Source of the DNA: JALEFZ01 sp038527485
GTDB lineage: Bacteria; Bacteroidota; Bacteroidia; J057
Length of the DNA stretch: 64,000 bases
NCBI GenBank assembly: GCA_038527485.1
Contig: JBCBFT010000017.1
Coordinates: forward strand, 24,645-88,644
Direction of reading: 5' to 3'
Shown here piece by piece: positions 33,323 to 42,241 of the stretch. Position 1 is the first letter of the stretch. Every line of letters starts with the position of its first letter. The notes under the pieces are model-generated. The model saw nothing but the letters and a program-made list of their open reading frames with translations, made no database searches and was not told the origin of the DNA. Made by a program: the position numbers and the translations under genes.

Positions 33323-36300
33323 ATGCGTAAGATTGGATGCCTTTTGTTTATCCTCTCTCTGACAGCCTTTTCTATCCAGCCCCTACACGCTCAACAGTCT
33401 TTCTTCCAGATCAAAATCAACGATCAATGGGGCTTTATGACTGCAGATGGAGACGTCCTGGTTCCACCTGTCTATGAAATGGTCCTGAGCAAAGCACCAC
33501 ATGCACAACCGGCTTTGGGATACTTTGGGATCTTCCAAAATGGGAAAATGGGCATGTATCATCAGGAAAAAGGGGAGTTGGTGCCTCCCCGCTATGATGA
33601 GGTGACGCTAGTCGGAGATAGGCAACAGGTAGATTATATTCAGATTCTTCATGAAGACCGTCTAGGCATGGTCGATCTCGAAGGTACGGTGGTACAACCT
33701 ATCGAATTGGATGCGATCAAACATCTTAAGGGGAGGACGTACGCCATTCAGAAAGAAGGAAGATGGCAAGTATGGTCGGCTTCCCGTAGCTGGAACCTGG
33801 AAGGTAATTTTGAGGAAATACACATACAGGGAGACAGCCTACTTGTAACACATTCTCCTAAAGGATATAGTGCATGGACCTTAAACGGAGTGTCCCTTTT
33901 GAAAGATTTTCCACATCGTCCGAGATTTTTTTCTTCGGAGTTCTATGCCTACGAAAAGTTGGAAATTGAGGAAAATGGAGAAATGGTGGAGGACTCGACA
34001 GGTGAAATACACTGGGAAGGAACCTATGATACTACCCGTACATGGGGACTCAATCAAGTGAATGCGGGAGGAGGTATCCAGCCTGAATATGATAGTTTGG
34101 TTTGGCAATCGGATACTCGTTTAATCCATGTATTCAGAGAGGGGAAGATGGGGATTTTGGATGCTTTGGGAAAAGTCAAGGTCGCACCTACAGTTAAGGA
34201 AGCCTTCATCGATTCGGTCGGCTACATTTGGCTAAGACCAGAAGATACCTGGGGGGTCTTGAATCCACAAGGAGACACTTTATTTGCACCTCAATTTGAA
34301 GAAAAATCAACCTTTTGGCGCAATGTCGCCATTGTGAAAATCGATTCGAGCTATGGCCTCATCAATTCCTATAAAGAATGGCTGGCTGAACCCAAATATC
34401 GAGACATTCACCTACATCCAGCAGGAGTCGCCCGATTGTACGATACACAGTGGACACAGGTAGCCTTCAAACCCGATGGAAGGCGGAGTCTACGTATGAA
34501 GCTGATCGTAGAGGGATCAGGTGAATTCAATTCGGGCTGGGTAGGGACCAGTTTTGGTCGTTCTCGTGCTTCGGGACCCCAGCAGACCCAAAGTGGGCTG
34601 GAATGGTACTGGGGATTAAACCGCAAAAGGAAGAATTACGGATATGGACTACGCGACCTAGAGAAAGATACGATATACTTTGACCCCCTCTTTTCTTCCT
34701 ACAAGACCCTCAACAACTATAACTTGACCATTGTCTCCTATAAGAAAGAGAAGCGCGTCACCGTAGGGCTGGTCGATCACGAGGAAGGGAAACTACTGGC
34801 GAGACCCTCCTGGTTCCAGATTTTTGGAGAAGACTTTTCATCTGGAAGTATTGCAAGAGTAAGGGACTCCTATGGTTTGTATCACTTGATGAATAAGCAA
34901 GGGCGAGCGAAAAAATTGCCAAGGGTGACCTATCTGAGTCCTTTTGACAAGGGGCTAGCACTGGCAGTTTATGGAGGCAATATCATGAGGGCCCAGCTCA
35001 ATAGCTCTTGGTTTCCGAAAAGAGAAAATCAACTATCAGGTGCATGGGGCATCATCACTCGCAATGGCAAGTGGATACTAAAACCCGAATATAACTTTAT
35101 CCAGCGCTTCGAAGGAAACCTGGCCAAAGCGACCAAAAAAGGGAAATGGGGTGTGATCAATAGAAAGGGGAATGAAGTCGTGACCCCTCAGTATACAGAG
35201 GTGAAAATCATACAAGGAAAAGATAGTCTCACAACTCCCTTGATCATTTGCAAGCGTGTAGCCCCTACCTATCATTTTTTGGATGCAAAAGGGAACCTCA
35301 AGTTCACTTATTCTTTGAAGGGTGTGGGGAAGTATCGGGAAGGAATGATTCCCATTCGTAGTGAAAAAGGTTGGGGATTCATGAATAAAGCGGGGAAAGT
35401 CATGGTAGAACCTGCGTATACTCGCGTAGGGGGATTTCACGAAGGACTGGCCAGCGTCCGTACAGCCAAAGGCTGGGGATATATCCGTCCCGATGGGAGT
35501 TGGGGCATCAAGCCGCAATTTCTTCGTACCTACGATTTTGAGGATGGCATCGCCCTTGTCAAGTATCGCTATCGCTACGGATACATCAAGTCAGATGGTA
35601 GCTACCTAATCCCACCAGTCTACAAGCGTGCCGAGCCCATGAAGGACGGACAAGCCATCGTGAGGAAGAACAAATTATATGGAATCGTTGGAGAGGATGG
35701 AAAATGGATCGTGAGGCCAAAATACACCCGCCTTAAACCTGCAGGAAATGAATACCTTATTCGTAGAAATGGGAAAATGGGCTTTCTCAACCGAGCAGGA
35801 GAAGAAATACTCCCGCCGAAATATGCCCGCATCAGTCGCCGTGATACGATCCTAGGCTGTGCCCGTGTGAAGGGCAATAAAGGCTGGGGAATGATCGACA
35901 GCAGCCGTAATTTGATCGTGCCTGCGCAGTATGATCACGTCTCCAATATGGATAAAGGCGTCTGTCTGGTTAGGAAATCACTTTTGTATGGGGCCTACTC
36001 CTGGCAAGGAGAGGAGTTATTACCTGCCCAATATAGCTCAATCAGGAAAGGTAAAGTCCCAGGGATGCTCATTGCCAGTAAGCACGCGCTGTATGGTACC
36101 CCCGAAAAGGATACGGTTTATTACGACCTTCCTCCCATGACACAAGAAGTCCTATCCGAAGCTGATCCGATCTTGAAAGCCAATATGAACCTCTTTGACT
36201 ACAGTCAAGTATATCCTGAATCGGAAGGAATGATCGTCGCAAGTGCACGCTATGTGTACGATGTGTATGATGCGGATGGGCAAATACTTCACAAAGGTCT

Positions 36301-36424
36301 AGATAAGGTGGAAGTACTGGATCAAGGGATTTTCTCTGTGTACAATAAAGGGGCACTTTATTATCTGGATAAAAAAGGCAATCGAATAAGGGTGGCTACA
36401 GAACCTTCTTCCGCACAAAAATGA
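33323..36424 (+). CDS. WG-repeat protein, about 17 repeats, exported
   Basis: The 1033-residue protein has a signal peptide (residues 1-23, LHAQQ) and then WG repeats over nearly all its length: units of the form WGxxNxxGxxxxxPxYxxv, for example KGWGFMNKAGKVMVEPAYTRV-type copies near residues 680, 700 and 725. I count about 17, the first and middle ones degenerate. A non-repeat segment (about 385-530) splits the array. WG arrays form beta-propeller-like or solenoid surfaces; substrate is unknown. No T9SS tail or lipobox, so it should stay in the periplasm or pass out otherwise. It follows the lipoprotein by 161 bases and may belong to the same group. A terminator follows. Confidence 0.85.
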   Translation: MRKIGCLLFILSLTAFSIQPLHAQQSFFQIKINDQWGFMTADGDVLVPPVYEMVLSKAPHAQPALGYFGIFQNGKMGMYHQEKGELVPPRYDEVTLVGDRQQVDYIQILHEDRLGMVDLEGTVVQPIELDAIKHLKGRTYAIQKEGRWQVWSASRSWNLEGNFEEIHIQGDSLLVTHSPKGYSAWTLNGVSLLKDFPHRPRFFSSEFYAYEKLEIEENGEMVEDSTGEIHWEGTYDTTRTWGLNQVNAGGGIQPEYDSLVWQSDTRLIHVFREGKMGILDALGKVKVAPTVKEAFIDSVGYIWLRPEDTWGVLNPQGDTLFAPQFEEKSTFWRNVAIVKIDSSYGLINSYKEWLAEPKYRDIHLHPAGVARLYDTQWTQVAFKPDGRRSLRMKLIVEGSGEFNSGWVGTSFGRSRASGPQQTQSGLEWYWGLNRKRKNYGYGLRDLEKDTIYFDPLFSSYKTLNNYNLTIVSYKKEKRVTVGLVDHEEGKLLARPSWFQIFGEDFSSGSIARVRDSYGLYHLMNKQGRAKKLPRVTYLSPFDKGLALAVYGGNIMRAQLNSSWFPKRENQLSGAWGIITRNGKWILKPEYNFIQRFEGNLAKATKKGKWGVINRKGNEVVTPQYTEVKIIQGKDSLTTPLIICKRVAPTYHFLDAKGNLKFTYSLKGVGKYREGMIPIRSEKGWGFMNKAGKVMVEPAYTRVGGFHEGLASVRTAKGWGYIRPDGSWGIKPQFLRTYDFEDGIALVKYRYRYGYIKSDGSYLIPPVYKRAEPMKDGQAIVRKNKLYGIVGEDGKWIVRPKYTRLKPAGNEYLIRRNGKMGFLNRAGEEILPPKYARISRRDTILGCARVKGNKGWGMIDSSRNLIVPAQYDHVSNMDKGVCLVRKSLLYGAYSWQGEELLPAQYSSIRKGKVPGMLIASKHALYGTPEKDTVYYDLPPMTQEVLSEADPILKANMNLFDYSQVYPESEGMIVASARYVYDVYDADGQILHKGLDKVEVLDQGIFSVYNKGALYYLDKKGNRIRVATEPSSAQK

Positions 36425-36433
36425 TGATCGTAG

Positions 36434-36473
36434 AGACGCCATCAGTGGAGACGTCATTAATGGCGTCTTTATG
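36434..36473. terminator. Terminator between convergent WG-repeat and photolyase genes
   Basis: Perfect 9-bp stem AGACGCCAT (36434-36442) / ATGGCGTCT (36460-36468), then TTATG. The stem arises from a 15-base direct repeat (GAGACGcCATcAgTG and GAGACGtCATtAaTG) lying in the loop region. The T run is short, so its strength is uncertain. Confidence 0.6.
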
Positions 36474-36500
36474 AATCATACCATGGCCATCCTATTTCCC

Positions 36501-38006
36501 TCAAATCTTTTCTTCCGCAAGTTCCATTTCATATTCCTTTCGATTGCGGGGCAAGCAATGCTTCCACCAGAGTTGAGGGAGATACTGCCTTACTGCTTCA
36601 TCTTTTCTGATGCGCCAATAGACATCTTTGGCTTTTTGTGTTTCTGTATCATAATTGACTATGGGTACAGGATAGTCTTTACCGATTTCACACCCAAAAA
36701 ATATTTGCTCCATCGGTGTCATCGTCCAGGGACGGATAATTTGAGGAGCAGGTACATCGGCCAGCTCGGGAATCCATTGTTTGACAAAGACACCTTGAGG
36801 ATCGAGTCTTTCGGCTTGTGTCATCGGATTGTATACCCTCAAGGGATGGTAGCCTGAGGTTCCTGCTTGCATCTGGATTTGGGCAAAATGAATTCCAGGC
36901 TCAAAATCCAAGAAGATCTTAGCCAATACCTTTGCCACATCCTGCCAAGGCAACCACAAAGAGAAGGTCGCGAAGGTAGAGAGCATGGCCCGCATACGGA
37001 AATTGAGAAAACCTGTTGTATGTAAGCAGCGCATGCAGGCATCTACCATCGGGAAGCCTGTCAATCCCTTTGCCCAGCGTTCCAACTTCTCGGCGTCAGC
37101 TTGTCGCGCCAACAGTTGAAATCCAGGATTGATGTCTTTCCATTCGATCTCGTAATCTGTTTCGAGTTTTTGCATATAGTGGCTCCGCCACCACAGACGT
37201 TCCTGATAGCGCGCCAAATTGGTAGCAAATAATCCCGCCTTACGCTGTGTTTGTGTAGCTTGATAGATCTGACGGACACTGAGGTTGCCGTACGCAATGT
37301 AGGGAGAAAGACGGCTACAAGACCGACGGCTTTCGATGGGGTAGGAGAGACGACTCGCGTAGTCACGTACACGCTTTTGCAGAAAAGATTGCAAGTATCG
37401 TGAGCCGAGTGAGCTTCCTCCAGGTTGTGAAGCCGCATCCTTCTGATACCAAGAAGGAATATAATCCATAGGCCAGAATGTCTCACTAAGTGCCTGAGGA
37501 ATCTGAGCAAAGGAAATTTCTTCTACCCTGATATTAGCAGGAGGAGCAGACATGTATCTTTTCCAGTCCTCTTCCCAGCCTTCTCTGTTCATTCTCCCTC
37601 TCTCCACACCATCCTGCGGGAAGGTATGCAAAGGAATACGCTGCGCTTTTAAATATGTCTCTACTAATATGTCCCTTTGATAAGTCAGGAAGATCCCTGT
37701 CTCTTGGTGTGCGTAGATCCCATGGATATCAAAGTAAGTCTGGAGCTTTTGGAATAGCTCTAACACCTCCCCTTCGGCAACCTGTATCTGCCCCTGAAAA
37801 GGAGCCAATTGCTTGTGTAAATCCTCCAAGGACTCCCAAACAAAGCATGCATGACGAGTATCGTAGGTTTCCGCTTTTCTTAAGGAAGGCTCGAAAACAT
37901 AAAGCAGCAAGATGGGCAAACCTTCAGCTATTGCAGCTTGTAGCGCTGCATGATCATGCAGTCGTAAATCGCGTTTGAGCCATACAACGGAAATGGGCGC
38001 CTTCAT
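36501..38006 (-). CDS. Photolyase/cryptochrome family flavoprotein
   Basis: The 501-residue protein has the N-terminal Rossmann photolyase domain (MKAPISVVWLKRDLRLHDH, 1-165) and the C-terminal all-helical FAD-binding domain (about 230-480) with SRLSPYIAYGNLS, RYQERLWWRSHYMQKLE and GFPMVDACMRCLHTTGFLNF. The family repairs UV lesions in DNA using light or senses blue light. Features at TGFLNFRMRAM fit the catalytic FAD region, but the subtype (CPD photolyase, 6-4 photolyase, cryptochrome) cannot be assigned without alignment. It follows ubiA-like on the same strand by 57 bases and converges on the WG gene. Confidence 0.9.
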   Translation of the reverse strand: MKAPISVVWLKRDLRLHDHAALQAAIAEGLPILLLYVFEPSLRKAETYDTRHACFVWESLEDLHKQLAPFQGQIQVAEGEVLELFQKLQTYFDIHGIYAHQETGIFLTYQRDILVETYLKAQRIPLHTFPQDGVERGRMNREGWEEDWKRYMSAPPANIRVEEISFAQIPQALSETFWPMDYIPSWYQKDAASQPGGSSLGSRYLQSFLQKRVRDYASRLSYPIESRRSCSRLSPYIAYGNLSVRQIYQATQTQRKAGLFATNLARYQERLWWRSHYMQKLETDYEIEWKDINPGFQLLARQADAEKLERWAKGLTGFPMVDACMRCLHTTGFLNFRMRAMLSTFATFSLWLPWQDVAKVLAKIFLDFEPGIHFAQIQMQAGTSGYHPLRVYNPMTQAERLDPQGVFVKQWIPELADVPAPQIIRPWTMTPMEQIFFGCEIGKDYPVPIVNYDTETQKAKDVYWRIRKDEAVRQYLPQLWWKHCLPRNRKEYEMELAEEKI

Positions 38007-38063
38007 ATAGAGATAAAAGTATTTTTATCCCACAAATGTTGGGTGATCTGAGGGCGAAGTTCC

Positions 38064-38945
38064 CTAAAATAAAGCAGCACCAACCAAAAGCTCTCCAATC
38101 GCAAAAGCACCGAAAATCACGGATGCAATCCCATTTGTCGTAAAAAAGGCCAAATTCACTTTCGATAAGTCATTGGGTTTCACGAGGACATGCTGATAAG
38201 CCAACAAAACGATGAAGATGCTTGCACCAATCCAGTATATCCAGCCTACTTGCATCATGATCCCAAATAGAATGATCATCCCTGTAGAGAAAAAGTGTAA
38301 AAGGGTTGATACCAGAAGGGCACGATCTTTTCCCAATAAGACAGGAATACTATATAAATCGAGGCTACGGTCAAATTCGTCATCCTGCAACGCATAGATG
38401 ATATCAAATCCACTGACCCATGTCAAGACGACAAATCCTAAGATGATGGGTTCCCATTGAAACTGTGCTGTCACAGCTATAAAAGCACCTACAGGTGCCA
38501 GCGCAAGGCCCAGCCCCAAAACCAAATGGCAGAGTGCCGTAAATCGCTTGGTATACGAATACCCAAGGATGACGAGCAAGGCTACGGGCGCAAGAAAAAA
38601 ACAAAGTGGATTGATGAACCAAGTTGTTGCCCAAAACAAGACAGAGTTCATGATCACAAAGAAGGCTGCTTGTCGAGGAGTGACCGCCCCAGAAGGAATT
38701 TCTCGCTGCTGGGTACGTGCATTTTTGGCGTCGATGTCTCGATCAATCCAGCGATTGAAAGCCATAGCCGCACTGCGGGCAAACACCATACATAGGACAA
38801 CCAAAATGAAAGAAAGCCAGTAAGGTTTATCTGGCTCGATTTGGTTGACATCCATGTATTTAAATCCTAAGAATAGCCCTAGAAGAGCGAAGGGGAGCGC
38901 AAAGATGGTATGCGCAAATTTTATAAGTGAAAGATATTTTTTCAT
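38064..38945 (-). CDS. UbiA family prenyltransferase (4-hydroxybenzoate polyprenyltransferase-like; MqnP candidate)
   Basis: The 293-residue membrane enzyme has about eight hydrophobic helices and the two Asp-rich metal-binding motifs: NRWIDRDIDAKNARTQ near residue 65 and DDEFDRSLDLYSIP near residue 185. It prenylates an aromatic acid in quinone synthesis. The start MKKYLSLIKFAHTIFALPFAL at 38945 fits the family; the frame is open 17 codons upstream. It resembles the UbiA-like group found in organisms that make menaquinone by the futalosine route (MqnP), which would fit a Bacteroidota lacking ubiquinone. The substrate is inferred. No other mqn gene is in the window. Confidence 0.88.
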   Translation of the reverse strand: MKKYLSLIKFAHTIFALPFALLGLFLGFKYMDVNQIEPDKPYWLSFILVVLCMVFARSAAMAFNRWIDRDIDAKNARTQQREIPSGAVTPRQAAFFVIMNSVLFWATTWFINPLCFFLAPVALLVILGYSYTKRFTALCHLVLGLGLALAPVGAFIAVTAQFQWEPIILGFVVLTWVSGFDIIYALQDDEFDRSLDLYSIPVLLGKDRALLVSTLLHFFSTGMIILFGIMMQVGWIYWIGASIFIVLLAYQHVLVKPNDLSKVNLAFFTTNGIASVIFGAFAIGELLVGAALF

Positions 38946-39042
38946 TGTCACAAAGTTCTCAAAAAAAACATTGAAGCCTATGATTTGTTCGTACAATCAT
39001 ATCTCTATGTGTGATTTACGGCAAATCTCAACATGTGTGAGA

Positions 39043-39072
39043 TATATTTGAAAAATTATATATAATTCAAAT
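39043..39072 (+). promoter_or_regulatory. -7 element and AT-rich dyad upstream of the ferredoxin-like gene
   Basis: TATATTTG at 39043-39050 matches the -7 consensus. It overlaps an interrupted dyad: ATTTG (39046-39050), an AATTATATATAATT palindrome in the middle, and CAAAT (39068-39072). There is no -33 TTG box, so the promoter may need an activator. It lies 54 bases before the ATG, in the divergent gap with the UbiA-like gene. Confidence 0.4.
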
Positions 39073-39103
39073 CATTCTGTAAATTATATTGTTAACTCTA
39101 TAT

Positions 39104-39436
39104 ATGAAAAAACAATATAAGGTCCACATTTGCATTAGCCACAAGCCTAGAGTATTTGGGGGGGGATGCTGTAGCGACAAGGGAGCTAGCGAGTTAAAAT
39201 CTAGCCTAGATACGATGTTGGAGGACTATGAGCTAGATCAGGAGGTGGAAGTTGTCGAAGTAAATTGCTTAAAGCAATGCCTCACAGGGATTTCTTTGCT
39301 CGTGCTCCCAGACAGAACCTACTACGGACAGATAAAGTCTACAGATCTACCGCGTATCATCGAGGAGCACTTCATCAATGGTACACCTGTGGCAGAGCTA
39401 GAGGTAGAGCCCAAAAAAGTAAGTTTCTTGGATTAA
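39104..39436 (+). CDS. Thioredoxin-like [2Fe-2S] ferredoxin
   Basis: The 110-residue protein has a thioredoxin-like ferredoxin fold: YKVHICISHKPRVFGGGCC at the start, with further cysteines in VNCLKQC near residue 53, matching the spacing of the NuoE-like/ferredoxin domain (C-x11-12-C ... C-x3-C). It should carry a 2Fe-2S cluster as an electron carrier. The ATG at 39104 begins the first strand; an upstream TTG at 39089 is possible but not needed. It is convergent with the GT4 gene, with only 4 bases between stop codons. The redox partner is unknown. Confidence 0.85.
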   Translation: MKKQYKVHICISHKPRVFGGGCCSDKGASELKSSLDTMLEDYELDQEVEVVEVNCLKQCLTGISLLVLPDRTYYGQIKSTDLPRIIEEHFINGTPVAELEVEPKKVSFLD

Positions 39437-39440
39437 GTCC

Positions 39441-40658
39441 TCATTTAAAGGGGGGCTGGGATCGTAGAATTTGCTCAAGCATAGACTGCGCGAGTTGGTC
39501 TCTGTCAAATATGGCGGCTGCCACCTTTCGGCCCTCTGCTCCCATTCTGCGCCTCAAAGCGGGATTGCGTGAAAGGAAGAGAATATTTCTTGCTAGCGCG
39601 CTTGTATCCCCTTGTTTGCTAGAGAGCCCACATCGATATTCACCTAGATATTTTGCCTGCCAGCCTTCGTAGTTGATAATAATCGGAAGTCCTGCAGCGA
39701 GATAATCAAAGAACTTGGTGGCTGCATTGCTCTCAAGGATTGGGAAAGCAGCAAATGTAATCATACCTATATCTGCTTGTCGCCAGAACGACGCAAGTGC
39801 TTTTCGTGGAATCTGCTGATGAAATCGTACTTGTTGAACGTTCAGTTGTTGTGCAAGCTGTTTCACGCGTTGGGCATCATTTCCATCTCCGACAATGTCT
39901 AACTGGATCTCTCGATGGCCTTCTTGCTCTATCAAGTGCATGGCTTGAACCAATTGTCCCACATCATTTGCTACCCCTAATGTCCCCGTATACAGCAAGC
40001 GAACAGGAGGTAAATCTTGTCTGGAAAATGAGATGTTGACAGAGGTTGGGGAAATTTTTGTACCATTGAAGATCGTGGTTATTTGGTTTCCTTCTACTCC
40101 TCCAGCTTGGATCAGCGTCTTCATGTCAGGAGAAAAGGTGAAAATATGCTGGCTGGCTTGATATATTTTACGCGTGCGGGTTCTGAGCCATTGGATGAGG
40201 ATGGGCTGACGGATAATTCCCATACCTATAGGAACTTCTGGCCATACATCTGCTACCTCAAGGAAAAAAGGGCAGTCCCATTTTTTGGCAAGTTGTCTGC
40301 CCAGTTCGGCAACGCTTAGAGGCGCGGTATAGGCTAACACAGCATCGGGTTGTGGCAGCTTGCCAACGAGTCTTCTCACCTTCCACATGAAACTTACAAA
40401 AGAAAGGATGCGTCTCTTGAACGGCATCTGATGGTCATAGCTTACGTCTACCACCCATATGTCTATTCCTTGATAGTGCCAGAGAAAGGGATATGAGAGA
40501 TCTGAAGGGAAGTCTGGATGAGCAGAAAGGGTGGCAGAAGAAGTCACGAGTGTCACCTTGGTTTCTTGTTGATGCCAATGTTGCGTGAATTCCCAAGAGC
40601 GCGCATTGCCAGCCATATCAGGAAGAATAAGCAACTGTTGGATATACAAAAGATGCAT
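39441..40658 (-). CDS. Glycosyltransferase family 4 (WbuB-like)
   Basis: The 405-residue enzyme has the GT-B fold: an N-terminal acceptor domain (Glyco_trans_4_4-like, MHLLYIQQLLILPDMAGNAR onwards) and a C-terminal nucleotide-sugar domain with LLYTGTLGVANDVGQLVQAM and FFDYLAAGLPIIINYEGW; the ESNAATKFFDYLA motif supplies the acidic residues. It likely builds an exopolysaccharide or lipopolysaccharide glycan, together with the WecA-like transferase encoded upstream on the same strand, although a terminator lies between them. The start at 40658 fits the family; the frame is open 7 codons upstream. Confidence 0.87.
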   Translation of the reverse strand: MHLLYIQQLLILPDMAGNARSWEFTQHWHQQETKVTLVTSSATLSAHPDFPSDLSYPFLWHYQGIDIWVVDVSYDHQMPFKRRILSFVSFMWKVRRLVGKLPQPDAVLAYTAPLSVAELGRQLAKKWDCPFFLEVADVWPEVPIGMGIIRQPILIQWLRTRTRKIYQASQHIFTFSPDMKTLIQAGGVEGNQITTIFNGTKISPTSVNISFSRQDLPPVRLLYTGTLGVANDVGQLVQAMHLIEQEGHREIQLDIVGDGNDAQRVKQLAQQLNVQQVRFHQQIPRKALASFWRQADIGMITFAAFPILESNAATKFFDYLAAGLPIIINYEGWQAKYLGEYRCGLSSKQGDTSALARNILFLSRNPALRRRMGAEGRKVAAAIFDRDQLAQSMLEQILRSQPPFK

Positions 40659-40687
40659 AGGCAAGCCAAGTCTGTACATTCATTTAC

Positions 40688-40719
40688 AAAAAAGCTCGAC
40701 TTCATATGTGAAGTCGAGC
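40688..40719 (-). terminator. Rho-independent terminator after the WecA/MraY-like gene
   Basis: Perfect 11-bp stem GCTCGACTTCA (40694-40704) / TGAAGTCGAGC (40709-40719) with a 4-base loop; the plus strand has six A residues at 40688-40693, which read as TTTTTT after the hairpin on the minus strand. It separates the WecA-like gene from the GT4 gene. Confidence 0.88.
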
Positions 40720-40783
40720 AAATTTATAGGGAAAAAGGAAAGTCTCACTCATACGAGAGAATATATTTCCTTTTTTCTTAAGC

Positions 40784-41950
40784 TTAGTTAGAGGCGCTAC
40801 CGATCATCTCTGCTCCAACGATGGAGGTTTTTGCAGGCTCTTGTGATTGTGCTTTCTTTTGTTTGGCGATCTCTTCCTTGACCTTCATGATGCGCATGCC
40901 TCGGATATATAGAATTCCAAATAATGCGAATACAGTAAAAGGATATAGCCCAAAGAGCAGAGAGTAGAATCGCTGCCATTCTCCTGTGAGCTTAAAGGCA
41001 AAAAAAGCGAGAAGCCCTGAAATAAGAGAAACAATTCCTAGTGTCACTGGAACTAGTGCTTCTGGTATGCCTACACGTGCCAAATTGTGAGTAAGGTGAT
41101 CACGTCCTCCTTGGAAAGGCGAAATTCCTCTTCTGATCCGAGAAATGGTAACAAAGGTCGTATCCATAATAGGTACGATGAATACCATGATGGGGATCAA
41201 TGCCATGCGGACGTATGAAGTATTATCTGGTGCGGCATTGAGATTCCAGAAGTATTGAATACCAAAAAAAGCAAGCACCAAGCCGATAAACATGCTACCT
41301 GTATCTCCCATGTATACTTTGGCAGGGCGCCAATTCCAGAAAAGGAAGCCAACAAAGCCACCGATGATGGTAATCAAGACCATAAATACAGGCGAAAGCC
41401 CTGTAGTAGAAATCACCATAACCATGGTACCCATCACAATGGTAGTCGCAATGGTAGCCGTAACGCCATCCATATTGTCCAGCATATTCAAGCTATTCAT
41501 CAATCCCACGACCCAAAAAAGCGTAAGTCCGTAGTCCAGCCATACGAGTTGTGGATTCATTTTGGCGAAGAATTCTATCTGAATCCCAAAGCCAAGAAGA
41601 ATCACACCACAAATGATCTGGCCGAGTAGTTTCATATTGGGGTGCGTACCATAGGCATCGTCTGCAAATCCAATGAGGAAGGCCAAGGTTGCAGAGAGAA
41701 AGAGTGGGAGAAAAAAGTCACTACTTTCTTCTAACATATTAGGCTCAACAAGTAGGAGGACAAAACTTCCTACTAAGAACGTAAGATAGAATGAGATGCC
41801 TCCAGTAGTGGGCTTAGAAGTACTAGCCCAACGTACCAAGTTTTGACTTTGACGACTTTCCACGCCAAAGTTTTTTGAGAAACGAAGTAGGAGTTTGTTT
41901 AGCATGTAGGAAAACCCTACGGTACCAAGGAGTAATAAAACGCCTTTCAT
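40784..41950 (-). CDS. WecA/MraY-like polyprenyl-phosphate sugar-1-phosphate transferase
   Basis: The 388-residue protein has about eleven hydrophobic helices and the family motifs: FADDAYGTHPNMKLLGQ (first Asp pair), NSLNMLDNMDGVTA (nucleophile Asp region), KVYMGDTGSMFIG and the cytoplasmic loop GGRDHLTHNLARVG that distinguishes WecA/TagO-like enzymes. It attaches a sugar-1-phosphate (often GlcNAc) to undecaprenyl phosphate to start O-antigen, teichoic acid or capsule building. The housekeeping MraY would be in the dcw cluster, which is not here. It is monocistronic, judged from the strong terminator at 40688. Confidence 0.9.
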   Translation of the reverse strand: MKGVLLLLGTVGFSYMLNKLLLRFSKNFGVESRQSQNLVRWASTSKPTTGGISFYLTFLVGSFVLLLVEPNMLEESSDFFLPLFLSATLAFLIGFADDAYGTHPNMKLLGQIICGVILLGFGIQIEFFAKMNPQLVWLDYGLTLFWVVGLMNSLNMLDNMDGVTATIATTIVMGTMVMVISTTGLSPVFMVLITIIGGFVGFLFWNWRPAKVYMGDTGSMFIGLVLAFFGIQYFWNLNAAPDNTSYVRMALIPIMVFIVPIMDTTFVTISRIRRGISPFQGGRDHLTHNLARVGIPEALVPVTLGIVSLISGLLAFFAFKLTGEWQRFYSLLFGLYPFTVFALFGILYIRGMRIMKVKEEIAKQKKAQSQEPAKTSIVGAEMIGSASN

Positions 41951-42241
41951 GTTTGGTGATTGTTTGGGGCAATATTACGATTTCCTTTTGAGCAAAAGAA
42001 GTCGTTGTGAATTAATAAATTGTAAGATTTTGGTCTGAACTGTGGGAATATTTTAAAGAACATACAAAATGCATCCACAATCGTCGCTTCTTTTTTTAGT
42101 CAGGAGAAAAATAGCCATCGAGTCATTTAGGCTTATACATGAAAGCATCTATTGCAGTCATTGCCTACAAGAATGCCATTAAGCCAATGGATTAAAAGAT
42201 AAGTTTCAGATCAGTCTGACAAGCTGTAAATGAACATTTTA
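41951..42241. other. 291-base spacer without a gene
   Basis: AT-rich sequence between two minus-strand genes; it must contain the promoter of the WecA-like gene and the 3' end of the large barrel gene's transcript. No clear -7 element, terminator, RNA gene or coding frame of note. Confidence 0.35.

Noticed and set aside
36471..36857. 128-codon plus-strand frame at the end of the photolyase gene
   Set aside because: Antisense to the FAD-binding domain; crosses the terminator region.
42138..42194. 18-residue plus-strand frame in the spacer before the large barrel gene's end
   Set aside because: Length and lack of signals make it indistinguishable from chance.
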